Positions 1-7,741 of a stretch of 64,000 nt of DNA are shown here, one piece after another (within the stretch, counting starts at the first letter, position 1; each line of letters opens with the position of its first letter). Position numbers and translations under genes: made by a program. The stretch is taken from the NCBI RefSeq assembly GCF_000190435.1, contig NC_015152.1, positions 502,458 through 566,457 of the forward strand. Reading direction: 5' to 3'. The notes beneath the pieces were generated by a model, which saw only the letters and a list, made by a program, of their open reading frames with translations, was not told the DNA's origin and did not search any database. Origin of the DNA: Sphaerochaeta globosa str. Buddy. Lineage in GTDB: Bacteria > Spirochaetota > Spirochaetia > Sphaerochaetales > Sphaerochaetaceae.

Positions 1-587
1 ACTCCTGCATTCCATACTGCTCCCTTGTCGATGTAGGTTTGAGCGGTGCTGCTATCGGGCTTTTCCTTGAAGGTGGAGACCTTGCTCACCTGTTGGGTAT
101 CGCTAGGGAGGATGTAGCCGTATTTCTCGCTTGCGTAGGTCGGTGTGATACCAAGGAGTACCAGGTTGGCGCTTCCTTGCTGGGCTTGCAGTCCTAGTTG
201 TTCAAGCATCGAGAAATAGTCGTCATCGACGAAGGGATCGACAGGGCAGACCACCACGGCCTCTTCTTCTCCCACACCCTGGATGTCATGGACATAGGAA
301 GCTGCAAGGGCAATAGCCGGGAAGGTGTCGCGCCGGCAGGGCTCCACCGATATTCCGACATCTTTGCCTAACTGATTGTGAATGGCGGAAACTTGGGTGC
401 TTGAGGTTGCTATGGTGATGGTTGCATTTGGGTCGACAGCGCGAATCTGGCGATGGACCCGCTGGAGCATGGATTCATAGGTTCCATCCTCTTGCTTGAA
501 GAATTTGATGAATTGCTTCGACCGTATTTCGTTGGATAGTGGCCAAAGCCGCTTTCCCGAGCCTCCAGAGAGCAGCACAATATGCAT
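1..587 (-). CDS. manC: Mannose-1-phosphate guanylyltransferase, N-terminal part (cut by window edge)
   Basis: Nucleotidyltransferase that would make GDP-mannose from GTP and mannose-1-phosphate for surface polysaccharide. My translation starts MHIVLLSGGSGKRLWPLS, the GGxGxRLWPLS nucleotide-binding loop of this family, and continues with an SKQF segment (PKQF in most relatives) and a later FKEKPD motif, all in order. About 195 residues are present; the family usually has about 350-470, so the C-terminal part lies beyond position 1. The ATG at 587 is preceded by AAGGAG at good spacing. The family is clear; whether it is GMP-only or a bifunctional GMP/PMI enzyme cannot be decided because the C-terminus is missing. 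Confidence 0.85.
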   Translation of the reverse strand, partial: MHIVLLSGGSGKRLWPLSNEIRSKQFIKFFKQEDGTYESMLQRVHRQIRAVDPNATITIATSSTQVSAIHNQLGKDVGISVEPCRRDTFPAIALAASYVHDIQGVGEEEAVVVCPVDPFVDDDYFSMLEQLGLQAQQGSANLVLLGITPTYASEKYGYILPSDTQQVSKVSTFKEKPDSSTAQTYIDKGAVWNAG

Positions 588-684
588 ACAGAGTTCTCCT
601 TGGCTTCATGATAGGCTAGAGAGGACGTATAGCCAAGTGAATTTTGAGGAATAGCATAGGCACAGTGGTTCCCATATCGGCTCC

Positions 685-1494
685 TTAAGGGGTGATCAGC
701 CTCGATAGTTCCTCTTCTGATGGAGTCTGTGGTTTTTCAGGCGACGTAATGCCTACTTCGCCAGCTTGCAAGCATGCTAGAGAGAGTAAGTATTCCAACC
801 GCTCGAAGGTAATCTGGTGCAGTTCATACGCACGAACAGCGTATTCGACCAAACTGTCCAAAGAAATTTTGTTAGTGCGTTCTATTGAATCCAAGCCCAG
901 CCTCTTCTTCCACAATCCTAGTTGATTCTTATCAAGATTCAATAAAGAAAGGTAGGTTTTCTGGGAAATTGCTTCAATCTCTTCCAACCGCTTAACCATG
1001 GTATGAAAAGGGACGAGAAAGATTCGGGCAAGTTTGAGAATGTCTGTAAGGTCTTTCAGTTTGGGTTCCATAGCATGCAGGTGCATTTCCTTAATGAGAA
1101 GCAGTTCAGGCAACAGTAGGGCTCTGACAAATTGATTGGCCTGCTGCTGGTTGGGAGTAAGCTCTTGTTTGGTTTCTTCAAGGGTGGCTGCCAGCAGAAC
1201 CCCCTCTCGATGGTCATACCAGATATGGTAGAGGGCATGAGCAGCTGACAGTATTTGCTCTTCATAGCTGAGAGAGGTATTGATGCACACAAAGGTTTCA
1301 CCCTGGAGATGAGAGAAGTATCCCCCAATACTCTCATCGTCCAGTGGATAGTACAGCACCCTGCTATGGAGCTGGAGGATATCAAAAATCTGATCTTGCA
1401 GGATGGTGTTCTGCTTGTAGTAGGAAGCCAGCTTATTTTGTGCTTGCATTTCCAAAAAGGAGTTACCGTTTGCTTTCTGTGTTGTGATTTGCAT
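685..1494 (-). CDS. ImmA/IrrE-like (DUF955) protein with degenerate metalloprotease motif
   Basis: The 269-residue protein follows the XRE regulator gene and overlaps its end by 32 bp. The central part has the ImmA/IrrE layout: a helix with H86-A-L-Y-H90 where family proteases have HExxH, followed about 40 residues later by ANQFVRALLLPE, matching the usual AN-FA--LLMP stretch. The catalytic glutamate of HExxH is alanine here, so the protein may be inactive as a protease and act only as a partner or sensor. I chose the ATG at 1494 because GGAGG lies 9 nt upstream; a longer frame from 1533 has no SD. XRE plus ImmA pairs usually control mobile elements or stress and toxin genes, but no mobile element is visible here. 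The missing glutamate is seen in sequence; the function is inference. Confidence 0.7.
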   Translation of the reverse strand: MQITTQKANGNSFLEMQAQNKLASYYKQNTILQDQIFDILQLHSRVLYYPLDDESIGGYFSHLQGETFVCINTSLSYEEQILSAAHALYHIWYDHREGVLLAATLEETKQELTPNQQQANQFVRALLLPELLLIKEMHLHAMEPKLKDLTDILKLARIFLVPFHTMVKRLEEIEAISQKTYLSLLNLDKNQLGLWKKRLGLDSIERTNKISLDSLVEYAVRAYELHQITFERLEYLLSLACLQAGEVGITSPEKPQTPSEEELSRLITP

Positions 1495-1831
1495 CAACGA
1501 CTTCCTCCAAGTAGAGAATTTCCTGCATGACATCGGCCAAGAACAGCAGCTTCTCTCGTGTATGTTGGTTCTGGATATGATTCAGGCAATCAAGAAAATC
1601 TGATTGTTTTATTACTCCTGACGGAGCAAGGAGCACGTCAACAGTTGTTCCTAAAGCTGTAGCAATGGACGATATTTCTGTTACGTTGATGGCTTTATTA
1701 CCTGCGACTATCTTATTCATTACTTGCTTGGAGACACCGATTGCTGTGGCGAGTGCTTGTTGGGTCATATCCTGCTCATCCAAGATCCTCTTGATTGTGT
1801 TTCCTACTTCTTCAAAGGAAAGAGTTCCCAT
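1463..1831 (-). CDS. XRE-family helix-turn-helix regulator
   Basis: A 122-residue DNA-binding protein with a Cro/CI-type HTH at about residues 10-65 (MTQQALATAIGVSKQVMNKI is the helix-turn-helix core). The C-terminal 50 residues are a helical tail of unknown role. It is the promoter-proximal gene of a two-gene unit with the ImmA/IrrE-like protein downstream, which it overlaps. In such pairs the XRE protein represses and the ImmA partner inactivates it; with the partner's active site degraded here, that relation is uncertain. Start ATG 1831 has AGGGGG about 11 nt upstream. Confidence 0.8.
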   Translation of the reverse strand: MGTLSFEEVGNTIKRILDEQDMTQQALATAIGVSKQVMNKIVAGNKAINVTEISSIATALGTTVDVLLAPSGVIKQSDFLDCLNHIQNQHTREKLLFLADVMQEILYLEEVVDANHNTESKR

Positions 1832-1853
1832 AGATTTCGTTGCCCCCTAACCA

Positions 1854-1882
1854 AGAGTACGTGCCTGTTGCTAGAAAGTCAA
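1854..1882 (-). promoter_or_regulatory. Predicted sigma70 promoter of the XRE/ImmA pair
   Basis: On the minus strand TTGACT (1877-1882), 17 nt, TACTCT (1854-1859). Predicted start near 1847 gives a 16 nt leader that includes the AGGGGG ribosome site. The rest of the gap up to 2009 is AT-rich and shows nothing else I can name. Confidence 0.5.
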
Positions 1883-2009
1883 CAATATGGAGAAAAAAAA
1901 TTAAAAATGACTTAAAAGGTACACGTAATATGCACTTTATTCGCAAAAGAATCGTTAGTGTGTCAATTACCTACAATCATTGAATACTCGCTTGTGGCCA
2001 CAAATGTGT

Positions 2010-2414
2010 TTAGTTCAGAGAAACCGTTATTTCTGTAGTAGTATCTTTGGTAATCGTAACAGCGATATTTTCCTGTTTTCTGATGATGTTAGTGGTTTCT
2101 AGAGTCGCACCTGCTCCAACGGCGCTGTAAAGCTCATACACATCACATACCCATGATCCCACATTCAGAATGCCGGTAGTGAACTCACCGCTATTATCCG
2201 ACAGAACATCAGCTTCATAACTTGCTTGTGTAAAATAACTATCGTCAGTGGTGTGTGCTCCTCTGAAATAGTAATGGCGAGTATCCTGTATGTCTGGAAC
2301 GGTGAATTCAATCAAACCAGTGTCTGCATTCTCGATGGATTCTTCACACCCGGTCAGTACCAGTGTGAGTGCCAACAAGCTGATAATAATGAGGGAGACG
2401 TATGCTTTATTCAT
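2010..2414 (-). CDS. Small secreted lipoprotein of unknown function
   Basis: 134 residues. The N-terminus is a lipoprotein signal: MNKAYV, a hydrophobic run, then LTGC with Cys23 as the lipidation site, so the mature protein should be membrane-anchored outside the cytoplasm. The mature part is about 110 residues, acidic and rich in T, E and D, with alternating short hydrophobic stretches such as GLIEFTVPDI and ENIAVTITKD, which look like beta strands of a small sandwich domain. I do not recognise a family. The ATG at 2414 has GGAGG at 7 nt; an upstream TTG frame (2471) is rejected because it would hide the signal peptide and lies over the promoter. Confidence 0.65.
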   Translation of the reverse strand: MNKAYVSLIIISLLALTLVLTGCEESIENADTGLIEFTVPDIQDTRHYYFRGAHTTDDSYFTQASYEADVLSDNSGEFTTGILNVGSWVCDVYELYSAVGAGATLETTNIIRKQENIAVTITKDTTTEITVSLN

Positions 2415-2442
2415 TGCGTCCTCCAGATAGTTTGGTAGTACT

Positions 2443-2471
2443 AGAATACGATACCTGGTTGGACACTTCAA
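2443..2471 (-). promoter_or_regulatory. Predicted promoter of the lipoprotein gene
   Basis: TTGAAG (2466-2471), exactly 17 nt, TATTCT (2443-2448) on the minus strand; predicted start near 2436, leader about 21 nt containing the GGAGG ribosome site. Confidence 0.5.
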
Positions 2472-2565
2472 GGATTATGTAATGATTTGTGACTTCTGGA
2501 TTTCAGAAATTGAGTGAGCCCAATACTAAAGTCCTAAATTTGTGCTATGGGGAATGCAAATATAC

Positions 2566-3078
2566 TTAGTCTGCTTCAAAGCCAAACAACATCCTGCAGA
2601 AACGCTTTCCCGTCTCAGTCCTGAAAATCTGTTCGTACGTGGTCTTGATAGTTTGGTTGTCCATGGCTTTTTCCTGGAGGTTTACCAGGAAGTCACTTTC
2701 TACAAGAATTTGATAATCGAGACCTTGGATGTCGGTGTAGGTGTGGTGATGACCTACCAGGTAGGCAACCCGATCTGTAATTTCTCTAGCGAATCCCAAG
2801 CTGGCAAGCAATTCCAATGCTAGCGGAGGTCCCTCGATCTCCTGCAACTTTCCAGAACTCTTTCCCTCATACTTGGCTTCACAGACCTTTATGCCGATGT
2901 CATGCACAATCGCTGCTGCTTCCAAGGTGAATTGAGTCCTATCATCGAGGCCTTCGAGCAATCCGATGGAGCGGGCATACCCATGTACTTTTACCAAGTG
3001 TGCGATTCTGCGTGAGTCGGGACTGTCAAAGGCAATCGTCTTATCAAGTAAAGTGGCAAGCATACGAGCGTTGTTCAT
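2566..3078 (-). CDS. HD-domain phosphohydrolase
   Basis: 170 residues with the HD superfamily metal-binding pattern: an early histidine in VKVHGYARS, the HD pair in AAIVHDIGI, and VGHHHTYTD later. HD proteins cleave phosphate esters or nucleotides; the substrate here cannot be told. Start ATG 3078 has AAGGAG six nt upstream, and a longer frame from 3126 overlapping the PHP gene is less likely. It lies 32 nt downstream of the PHP hydrolase gene on the same strand, so the two probably form an operon of small phosphoesterases. No fused signalling domain is present. Confidence 0.75.
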   Translation of the reverse strand: MNNARMLATLLDKTIAFDSPDSRRIAHLVKVHGYARSIGLLEGLDDRTQFTLEAAAIVHDIGIKVCEAKYEGKSSGKLQEIEGPPLALELLASLGFAREITDRVAYLVGHHHTYTDIQGLDYQILVESDFLVNLQEKAMDNQTIKTTYEQIFRTETGKRFCRMLFGFEAD

Positions 3079-3110
3079 GGCGTGCTCCTTGTTTTGAAGT
3101 GTAGAATGCC

Positions 3111-3893
3111 TTAAAGCTGTTGCCAAGCAATCTCTCTTACCTTGCTTTCAGGTTCATACAGATAGATTGGAATAGTGGTAGTCTCTTGTTGGGGTTTTGC
3201 AATACGCTCGGGTTCAGCGATCAGATCGTAGCCCTTCTGCTGTTTGACTGCCTCTACAAACTCCCCGATGGATTGCAATGGATAGTTAAAAGCCATACCC
3301 CTGCACGCAGGCCCGACCTTTGAAGCGTCGTGGATATCACTGCCGCTGGTCATGGAAAGATTGTATCTCTTGGCATAGGCACAAGCCTTTCGGTCATTCT
3401 CATGTTCATTCTCTCTATTGATCGCTTCAACGCCATGCACAACGGTGGGATGCAATTGTATGGAGTCGAGATAGAAGCGTTCGCGAAACGGGTGTGCTTG
3501 AATCATAAGTCCCCCGTCTCTGTCCACAGCCTCAAAGAGCTCTTGATGATTCCATTTCATAATCTGGGGATGGCTCAACAGCCATGTCTTGTCCAAGCCA
3601 TAAATCAAGTACTCATCGTTGCCAAAAGAGTGCTCCCAGCCAAAGAATACGGAGAGGCCTGCTTCATCACCGGCTTGCTTTGTATGTTCATATCCCATAG
3701 AGAACTGTTGGATACGTTGGTCCCAAGGAAGGGAACGGGATATGGATGAGTTGCCGTTGAAGAAATGGTCGGTAACGATAATACCGGCGTAACCGGCCTG
3801 CAAATAGGGTGCAATATACTCAGAAGCCCAGCTTAGTGAACAGGCGCTGGCTTCCTTGGTATGGAGGTGGGTCTCATAGAGGAACTGGTTCAT
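3111..3893 (-). CDS. PHP-domain metal-dependent phosphoesterase
   Basis: 260 residues. The first motif of the PHP fold, THLHT (residues 8-12), sits at the extreme N-terminus, followed by IVTDHFF, a MIQAHPFR histidine motif and SGSDIHD near residue 185, which together give the histidines and aspartates of the metal site. PHP proteins of this type hydrolyse phosphate esters such as histidinol phosphate or oligonucleotide ends; the exact substrate is unknown. ATG 3893 is not preceded by an SD; a -10-like TATACT ends 8 nt upstream, suggesting a nearly leaderless message. A GTG-started frame from 3929 is possible but adds residues before the conserved strand. Confidence 0.75.
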   Translation of the reverse strand: MNQFLYETHLHTKEASACSLSWASEYIAPYLQAGYAGIIVTDHFFNGNSSISRSLPWDQRIQQFSMGYEHTKQAGDEAGLSVFFGWEHSFGNDEYLIYGLDKTWLLSHPQIMKWNHQELFEAVDRDGGLMIQAHPFRERFYLDSIQLHPTVVHGVEAINRENEHENDRKACAYAKRYNLSMTSGSDIHDASKVGPACRGMAFNYPLQSIGEFVEAVKQQKGYDLIAEPERIAKPQQETTTIPIYLYEPESKVREIAWQQL

Positions 3894-3901
3894 ATGGCTT
3901 G

Positions 3902-3907
3902 AGTATA
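3902..3907 (-). promoter_or_regulatory. -10 box (TATACT) just upstream of the PHP gene start
   Basis: TATACT on the minus strand ends 8 nt before the ATG at 3893, so transcription should start about 2 nt before the start codon. The -35 is poor (TGTGCA, 3925-3930). The rest of the gap 3908-4060 is AT-rich with no recognisable feature. Confidence 0.4.
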
Positions 3908-4060
3908 CAGATTTGTATGAATTCTGCACATCCTTTTTGAGAATGCAAGGACTATGAGTGAGTTTTAAGATATTGTGAGATTTTACAATAAATTTGAATA
4001 TATACCTAATAAAAATACCGAGTTAGGAATAAAAAGAAAGTAAATGATAGTAATTTGGCC

Positions 4061-4084
4061 AAAACAAAGAGGCCCTTTCGGGCC
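4061..4084 (-). terminator. Rho-independent terminator of the fab operon
   Basis: Minus-strand hairpin GGCCC-GAAA-GGGCC (4071-4084) followed by TCTTTGTTTT (4061-4070). The loop is a stable GNRA tetraloop. It lies 11 nt after the fabV stop codon. Confidence 0.8.
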
Positions 4085-4094
4085 CCTATGCTTG

Positions 4095-5306
4095 TTATAC
4101 AATCCTTGGGTCTACGTCTTTGGTGTAATCGATATCAGAGAAGCCAAAGCCATGAATCTGCTCATACTCTTCCCAGACACCGCCCAAGTCTCCTTGGACA
4201 AGTGGTTTGCCTTCTTGTTGCAAGGCCCAACGTCTCTCGACCTCTTGCTGGATTTCACTCAACATTTCCCAGTCATCTACACGGACTCTGCCTTCGCTGT
4301 CGGTGGGGATTGCCTTATTGGAATACAACAGGGTAGTAAAGAGACGATAGATTTGTTGGGTGCAGTGTTCGTGTAAGCCCTTCTCCTTCATCACCTGGTA
4401 CAGCAGCGCCATGTACAGGGGAACTACGGGAATGACTGCACTGGCCCGGGTGACCAACGCCTTGTTGACGGACACGTACGCCTTGCCGTTGATGGCCTTG
4501 AGCTTGTTTGTGAGCTGTGCTGCGCTGTTCTCCAGATGTTCCTTCGCCTTTCCAATCGTACCTTCACGATAGACGGGGTAGGTGATTCTCGGGCCGATGT
4601 AGGAATAGGCAACAGTCATGGCGTCTTTGGCAAGCAGATGTTTCTTCAAGAGGAAGTCGATCCACAGACTCCAATCCTCTCCCCCCATCACCTTCACCGT
4701 CTCAGTGACCTGCTCTTCGGTTGCCGGCTCGATGGTTGCCTGCTTGACGATTTCACTCTCCAAGTCCACCGAAAGCGCTGAGAAGGTTTTACCGATAGGC
4801 TTGAGGACCGACTTGTACGTCTGACCGGTTGCCGGGTCATTCCGAAGGGGGCTGGCAAGCGAATAAATGACCAGGTCGACTTGGCCCAACTCATCCTGGA
4901 TTCTTTGGGCAACTGCTTCTTTGACTTGCGTGCTGAAGGCATCACCGAAAACCGAACTGGCTTTCAAGCCCTTACGCTTTGCTATGTCCTCGAACGCCAT
5001 CGTGTTGTACCAGCCCGGGGTTGCCGTTTTATTCTCGCTCGGTTCCCTCTCAAAACTTACATTGATTGTATCGGCCCCATTGGCGAACGCCGCGACAATA
5101 CGCGACGAGAGACCGTAACCGGTCGAACCTCCGAGAATGAGCACCCGCTTGGGAAGCGGGAGATTCTCTATCTGTGGATAGTGCTCCTGTGTGCTGTGTT
5201 TGGCATGCGATTCCACCCAGGCGATCTGGTCTTCGACATACCGCCTGCACCCTACAGGGTGGGCGGTAAGGCTCACATTTCTCAACACTTTCTTGGTAAT
5301 AATCAC
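4095..5306 (-). CDS. fabV: Enoyl-ACP (trans-2-enoyl-CoA) reductase, FabV type
   Basis: 403 residues, the expected length for FabV, a large SDR-type NADH-dependent enoyl reductase that finishes each round of fatty acid elongation and is insensitive to triclosan. Seen: the Rossmann loop GGSTGYGLSSR near residue 60, the catalytic stretch SYIGPRITYPVYREGTIG with the family's widely spaced Tyr and following Lys in GKAK, and a NADH-binding LVTRASAVIPVVPLY region. Translation starts at GTG 5306 with GAGG 5 nt upstream. It is the last gene of the fabHDGFZV operon, 11 nt after fabZ, and is followed by a terminator. No fabI or fabK is present in the window, so FabV is probably the main enoyl reductase. 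Confidence 0.92.
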   Translation of the reverse strand: MIITKKVLRNVSLTAHPVGCRRYVEDQIAWVESHAKHSTQEHYPQIENLPLPKRVLILGGSTGYGLSSRIVAAFANGADTINVSFEREPSENKTATPGWYNTMAFEDIAKRKGLKASSVFGDAFSTQVKEAVAQRIQDELGQVDLVIYSLASPLRNDPATGQTYKSVLKPIGKTFSALSVDLESEIVKQATIEPATEEQVTETVKVMGGEDWSLWIDFLLKKHLLAKDAMTVAYSYIGPRITYPVYREGTIGKAKEHLENSAAQLTNKLKAINGKAYVSVNKALVTRASAVIPVVPLYMALLYQVMKEKGLHEHCTQQIYRLFTTLLYSNKAIPTDSEGRVRVDDWEMLSEIQQEVERRWALQQEGKPLVQGDLGGVWEEYEQIHGFGFSDIDYTKDVDPRIV

Positions 5307-5317
5307 ATCTGCCTCTT

Positions 5318-5755
5318 TTATGCTTTATTGTCGCCGACGATGCACATCCAGGTAGCCTCGGCGGCTACCTTCCCATCGACGGTGATGGTACCGCACTGGC
5401 GGACCATGACCTGGGAAACCCGGGTGTTTTGCACCGTAATGATGGCTGTATCACCAGGCCGGACCTGAGCCCGGAATTTTGCTTTCTCAATAGTAGCCAG
5501 AACGAAAAAAGCGCCATGAGGAAGAATCCCCTCCTGGACCAAACCCGCACCACCGCATTGGGCCATAGTCTCAACCAGTATAACACCGGGAACAACCGGA
5601 TAGCCGGGGAAATGTCCCTTGAAAAAGAAGTGGTCGGCTGTGAACACACGTTTGGCCACCGTATGCTTGTCATCGACCTCCAAGAGCTCATCAAGAAAAA
5701 TGAACGGATCTCGGTGAGGAATCAAATCAACTGGCGATTCAAATACTTCAGACAT
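5318..5755 (-). CDS. fabZ: 3-hydroxyacyl-ACP dehydratase
   Basis: 145 residues, hot-dog fold. FabZ dehydrates 3-hydroxyacyl-ACP to trans-2-enoyl-ACP. The IPHRDPFIFLD motif, the catalytic histidine in GHFPGYPVVPG and the glutamate in VETMAQ are all present. ATG 5755 is chosen over an in-frame GTG 9 nt upstream because AAGGAG lies 8 nt before the ATG. It sits between fabF and fabV in the operon. Confidence 0.93.
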   Translation of the reverse strand: MSEVFESPVDLIPHRDPFIFLDELLEVDDKHTVAKRVFTADHFFFKGHFPGYPVVPGVILVETMAQCGGAGLVQEGILPHGAFFVLATIEKAKFRAQVRPGDTAIITVQNTRVSQVMVRQCGTITVDGKVAAEATWMCIVGDNKA

Positions 5756-5767
5756 TGTCAGCACTCC

Positions 5768-7021
5768 TTACAATGGTGTATAGGCTTTGAAGACGAGCAC
5801 ACCGTTATGCCCTCCAAACCCAAGCGAATTACTCATAGCATAGCGAATTGTACCCTCTCTTCCGTGGTTTGGTACATAGTCAAGATCACACTCGCTGTCT
5901 GGATTTGTCAGGTTCAGCGTACAAGGGAAGTACTGATCCCTGATAGCGAGCAGACACACAATCGCTTCCACAGCACCAGCAGCAGCAATGAGGTGACTGG
6001 TCATGGACTTGGTGGATGAGACCTTGAGATTGTAAGCGTGGCTTCCAAACGCACTCTTGATAGCTTTGGTCTCCATTGAATCGTTGGCGGCGGTACTGGT
6101 CCCGTGGGCGTTGATGTAGTCAACCTCCTCAGGTTTTGCCCCGGCCATTGCAATGGCGGCTTTCATAGCTCTGGCGGCTCCTTCGCCGTCAGGATTCGGG
6201 GCGGTGAGGTGGTAGGCATCACAGGTCATGCTGTAGCCGGCAATTTCACCCAGAATCGTAGCTCCACGAGCCATTGCATGGGAAAGCGATTCGAGAACGA
6301 GCATACCCGCTCCCTCTCCCATGACAAATCCATCGCGCTCCTTATCGAAAGGACGACTGGCGATCAGAGGTGTATCGTTGTACTTGGTCGCCAAAGCCTG
6401 GAGGCGGCAGAAACCAGCAACGCTGAGCTTGGTTATCGCAGCCTCGGTACCGCCGCTTAGGGCAACATCGACTTGACCGTAGCGGATGGCGTTGAAGGCG
6501 TCCCCGATGGCATCGGTGCCGCTTGCGCAGGCAGTGACGGTGGTGTGGCAGGGCCCTTTGAAGTTGTAATGGATGGCAATGTTGCCGGCGGCCTCATTGC
6601 TGATAAGCTTGGGAATGGTCAGAGGGGCAACTGCATGAGGTCCACGCTCAAAGAGCTTTGCCATGTTTTCCCCAACAACCTCGAAGCCACCGATTCCGTT
6701 TCCCAGGTAGACTCCGCTTCGGTACGGATCATATCCGCCTTTGTCCAAATCCGCCTGCTGCATGGCCTGCACCGCTGCATGCACGGCAAACTTGGTAAAG
6801 TCGGCCATTCCCCGTGTTTCCTTGCGGTCCAGCAAATCAGAGGGATCGAAATCACGTACCTCCCCGGCAATCTTTGCAGGGTAGTCGGTGGTGTCGAACT
6901 TGGTAATCGGTCCAATACCCGAAACACCTGCTTTGATATTGGCCCAGAACTGCGTGATGCTCGTTCCCAAGGGGTTTACGGTCCCCATACCGGTTACTAC
7001 TACTCGTTCAAGTTCAATCAT
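5768..7021 (-). CDS. fabF: 3-oxoacyl-ACP synthase II
   Basis: 417 residues, thiolase fold condensing enzyme that extends acyl-ACP with malonyl-ACP. The Cys-His-His triad is visible: nucleophile in TACASGTD, INAHGTST, and KSMTSHLIAAAG. The last motif is KSMTGHLLGAAG in most relatives, so the residue before the histidine is Ser, not Gly, and a Gly-to-Ala change follows; the catalytic Lys and His remain. SD GGGGAG precedes ATG 7021. The gene follows fabG after 12 nt: the acpP gene that commonly sits between fabG and fabF is absent. Confidence 0.93.
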   Translation of the reverse strand: MIELERVVVTGMGTVNPLGTSITQFWANIKAGVSGIGPITKFDTTDYPAKIAGEVRDFDPSDLLDRKETRGMADFTKFAVHAAVQAMQQADLDKGGYDPYRSGVYLGNGIGGFEVVGENMAKLFERGPHAVAPLTIPKLISNEAAGNIAIHYNFKGPCHTTVTACASGTDAIGDAFNAIRYGQVDVALSGGTEAAITKLSVAGFCRLQALATKYNDTPLIASRPFDKERDGFVMGEGAGMLVLESLSHAMARGATILGEIAGYSMTCDAYHLTAPNPDGEGAARAMKAAIAMAGAKPEEVDYINAHGTSTAANDSMETKAIKSAFGSHAYNLKVSSTKSMTSHLIAAAGAVEAIVCLLAIRDQYFPCTLNLTNPDSECDLDYVPNHGREGTIRYAMSNSLGFGGHNGVLVFKAYTPL

Positions 7022-7033
7022 ATCGTTCTCCCC

Positions 7034-7741
7034 TTACATTGCCATGCCGCCATCGACCGCCAACACTTGGCCGGTGATGTAGGATGCTTTTTCAGACGCC
7101 AAAAATGCTACTGCATTGGCAACTTCCTCTGCTTTTCCGATTCTCCCGAGCGGAATCTGAGTAGCAATCTGCAGTCTGATTGTCTCAGACAGTACTTCGG
7201 TCATTGCCGTATCGATGAAACCAGGAGCGATGACATTGACCCTCACATTGCGGGCCGAAAGCTCGCGGGCAAGGCTTTTTGAAAAACCGATGATCCCCGC
7301 CTTGCTGGCTGCGTAGTTGGTCTGTCCGCCGTTACCCATGATTCCCACCACACTGGAGATATTGATGATAGAGCCCTTGCGTTGGTTGGCCATAAGCCGT
7401 GATATCCTGCGGCAGGTGAGGAAAACCGAAGTCAGGTTGACCGCCAGCACTTCGTCCCAGGCCTCATCCTTCATGCGCATGATCAGGCCATCACGGGTGA
7501 TACCTGCGTTGTTGACCAAAACATCCAGCGTTCCTGCTTCCTTTATCACGGTCTCCAAAGCCGCTTCGACGCTGCTTCGGTCAGCCATGTCGCATCCAAC
7601 GTGATGCAGGTTCTCATGCTCCTCACTTTTGCTGCGGGAGAGGGACCAAACTGCATAGCCCTCCGAAAGCAAGACCTTTACAATCTCCCTTCCAATTCCC
7701 CGTGAGCCTCCGGTTACCAAGGCATGTTTCTGTTCGCTCAT
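7034..7741 (-). CDS. fabG: 3-oxoacyl-ACP reductase
   Basis: 235 residues, short-chain dehydrogenase that reduces 3-oxoacyl-ACP with NADPH. The cofactor loop TGGSRGIG, NNAG, the catalytic Ser in NISSVVG, Tyr-x3-Lys in NYAASKAG and the C-terminal GQVLAVDGGMAM are all typical of FabG. Its ATG overlaps the fabD stop codon (ATGA), which implies translational coupling. The position inside a fab operon separates it from the two catabolic SDR genes near 48-53 kb. Confidence 0.92.
   Translation of the reverse strand: MSEQKHALVTGGSRGIGREIVKVLLSEGYAVWSLSRSKSEEHENLHHVGCDMADRSSVEAALETVIKEAGTLDVLVNNAGITRDGLIMRMKDEAWDEVLAVNLTSVFLTCRRISRLMANQRKGSIINISSVVGIMGNGGQTNYAASKAGIIGFSKSLARELSARNVRVNVIAPGFIDTAMTEVLSETIRLQIATQIPLGRIGKAEEVANAVAFLASEKASYITGQVLAVDGGMAM

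Noticed and set aside
2415-2471. Longer N-terminus for the lipoprotein starting at TTG 2471
   Set aside because: It would place the TTG inside the -35 box and bury the lipoprotein signal peptide; the ATG at 2414 has a good SD.
6473-7282. Long open frame on the plus strand (269 codons) opposite fabF/fabG
   Set aside because: It lies wholly antisense to two clear fab genes, has no SD or family motif, and its openness comes from the codon bias of the real genes. Similar antisense frames opposite fabH (8736-9542), SulP (39054-39797), dctP (19823-20677), garR (50687-51502) and the sugar permease (55053-56042) were rejected for the same reason.
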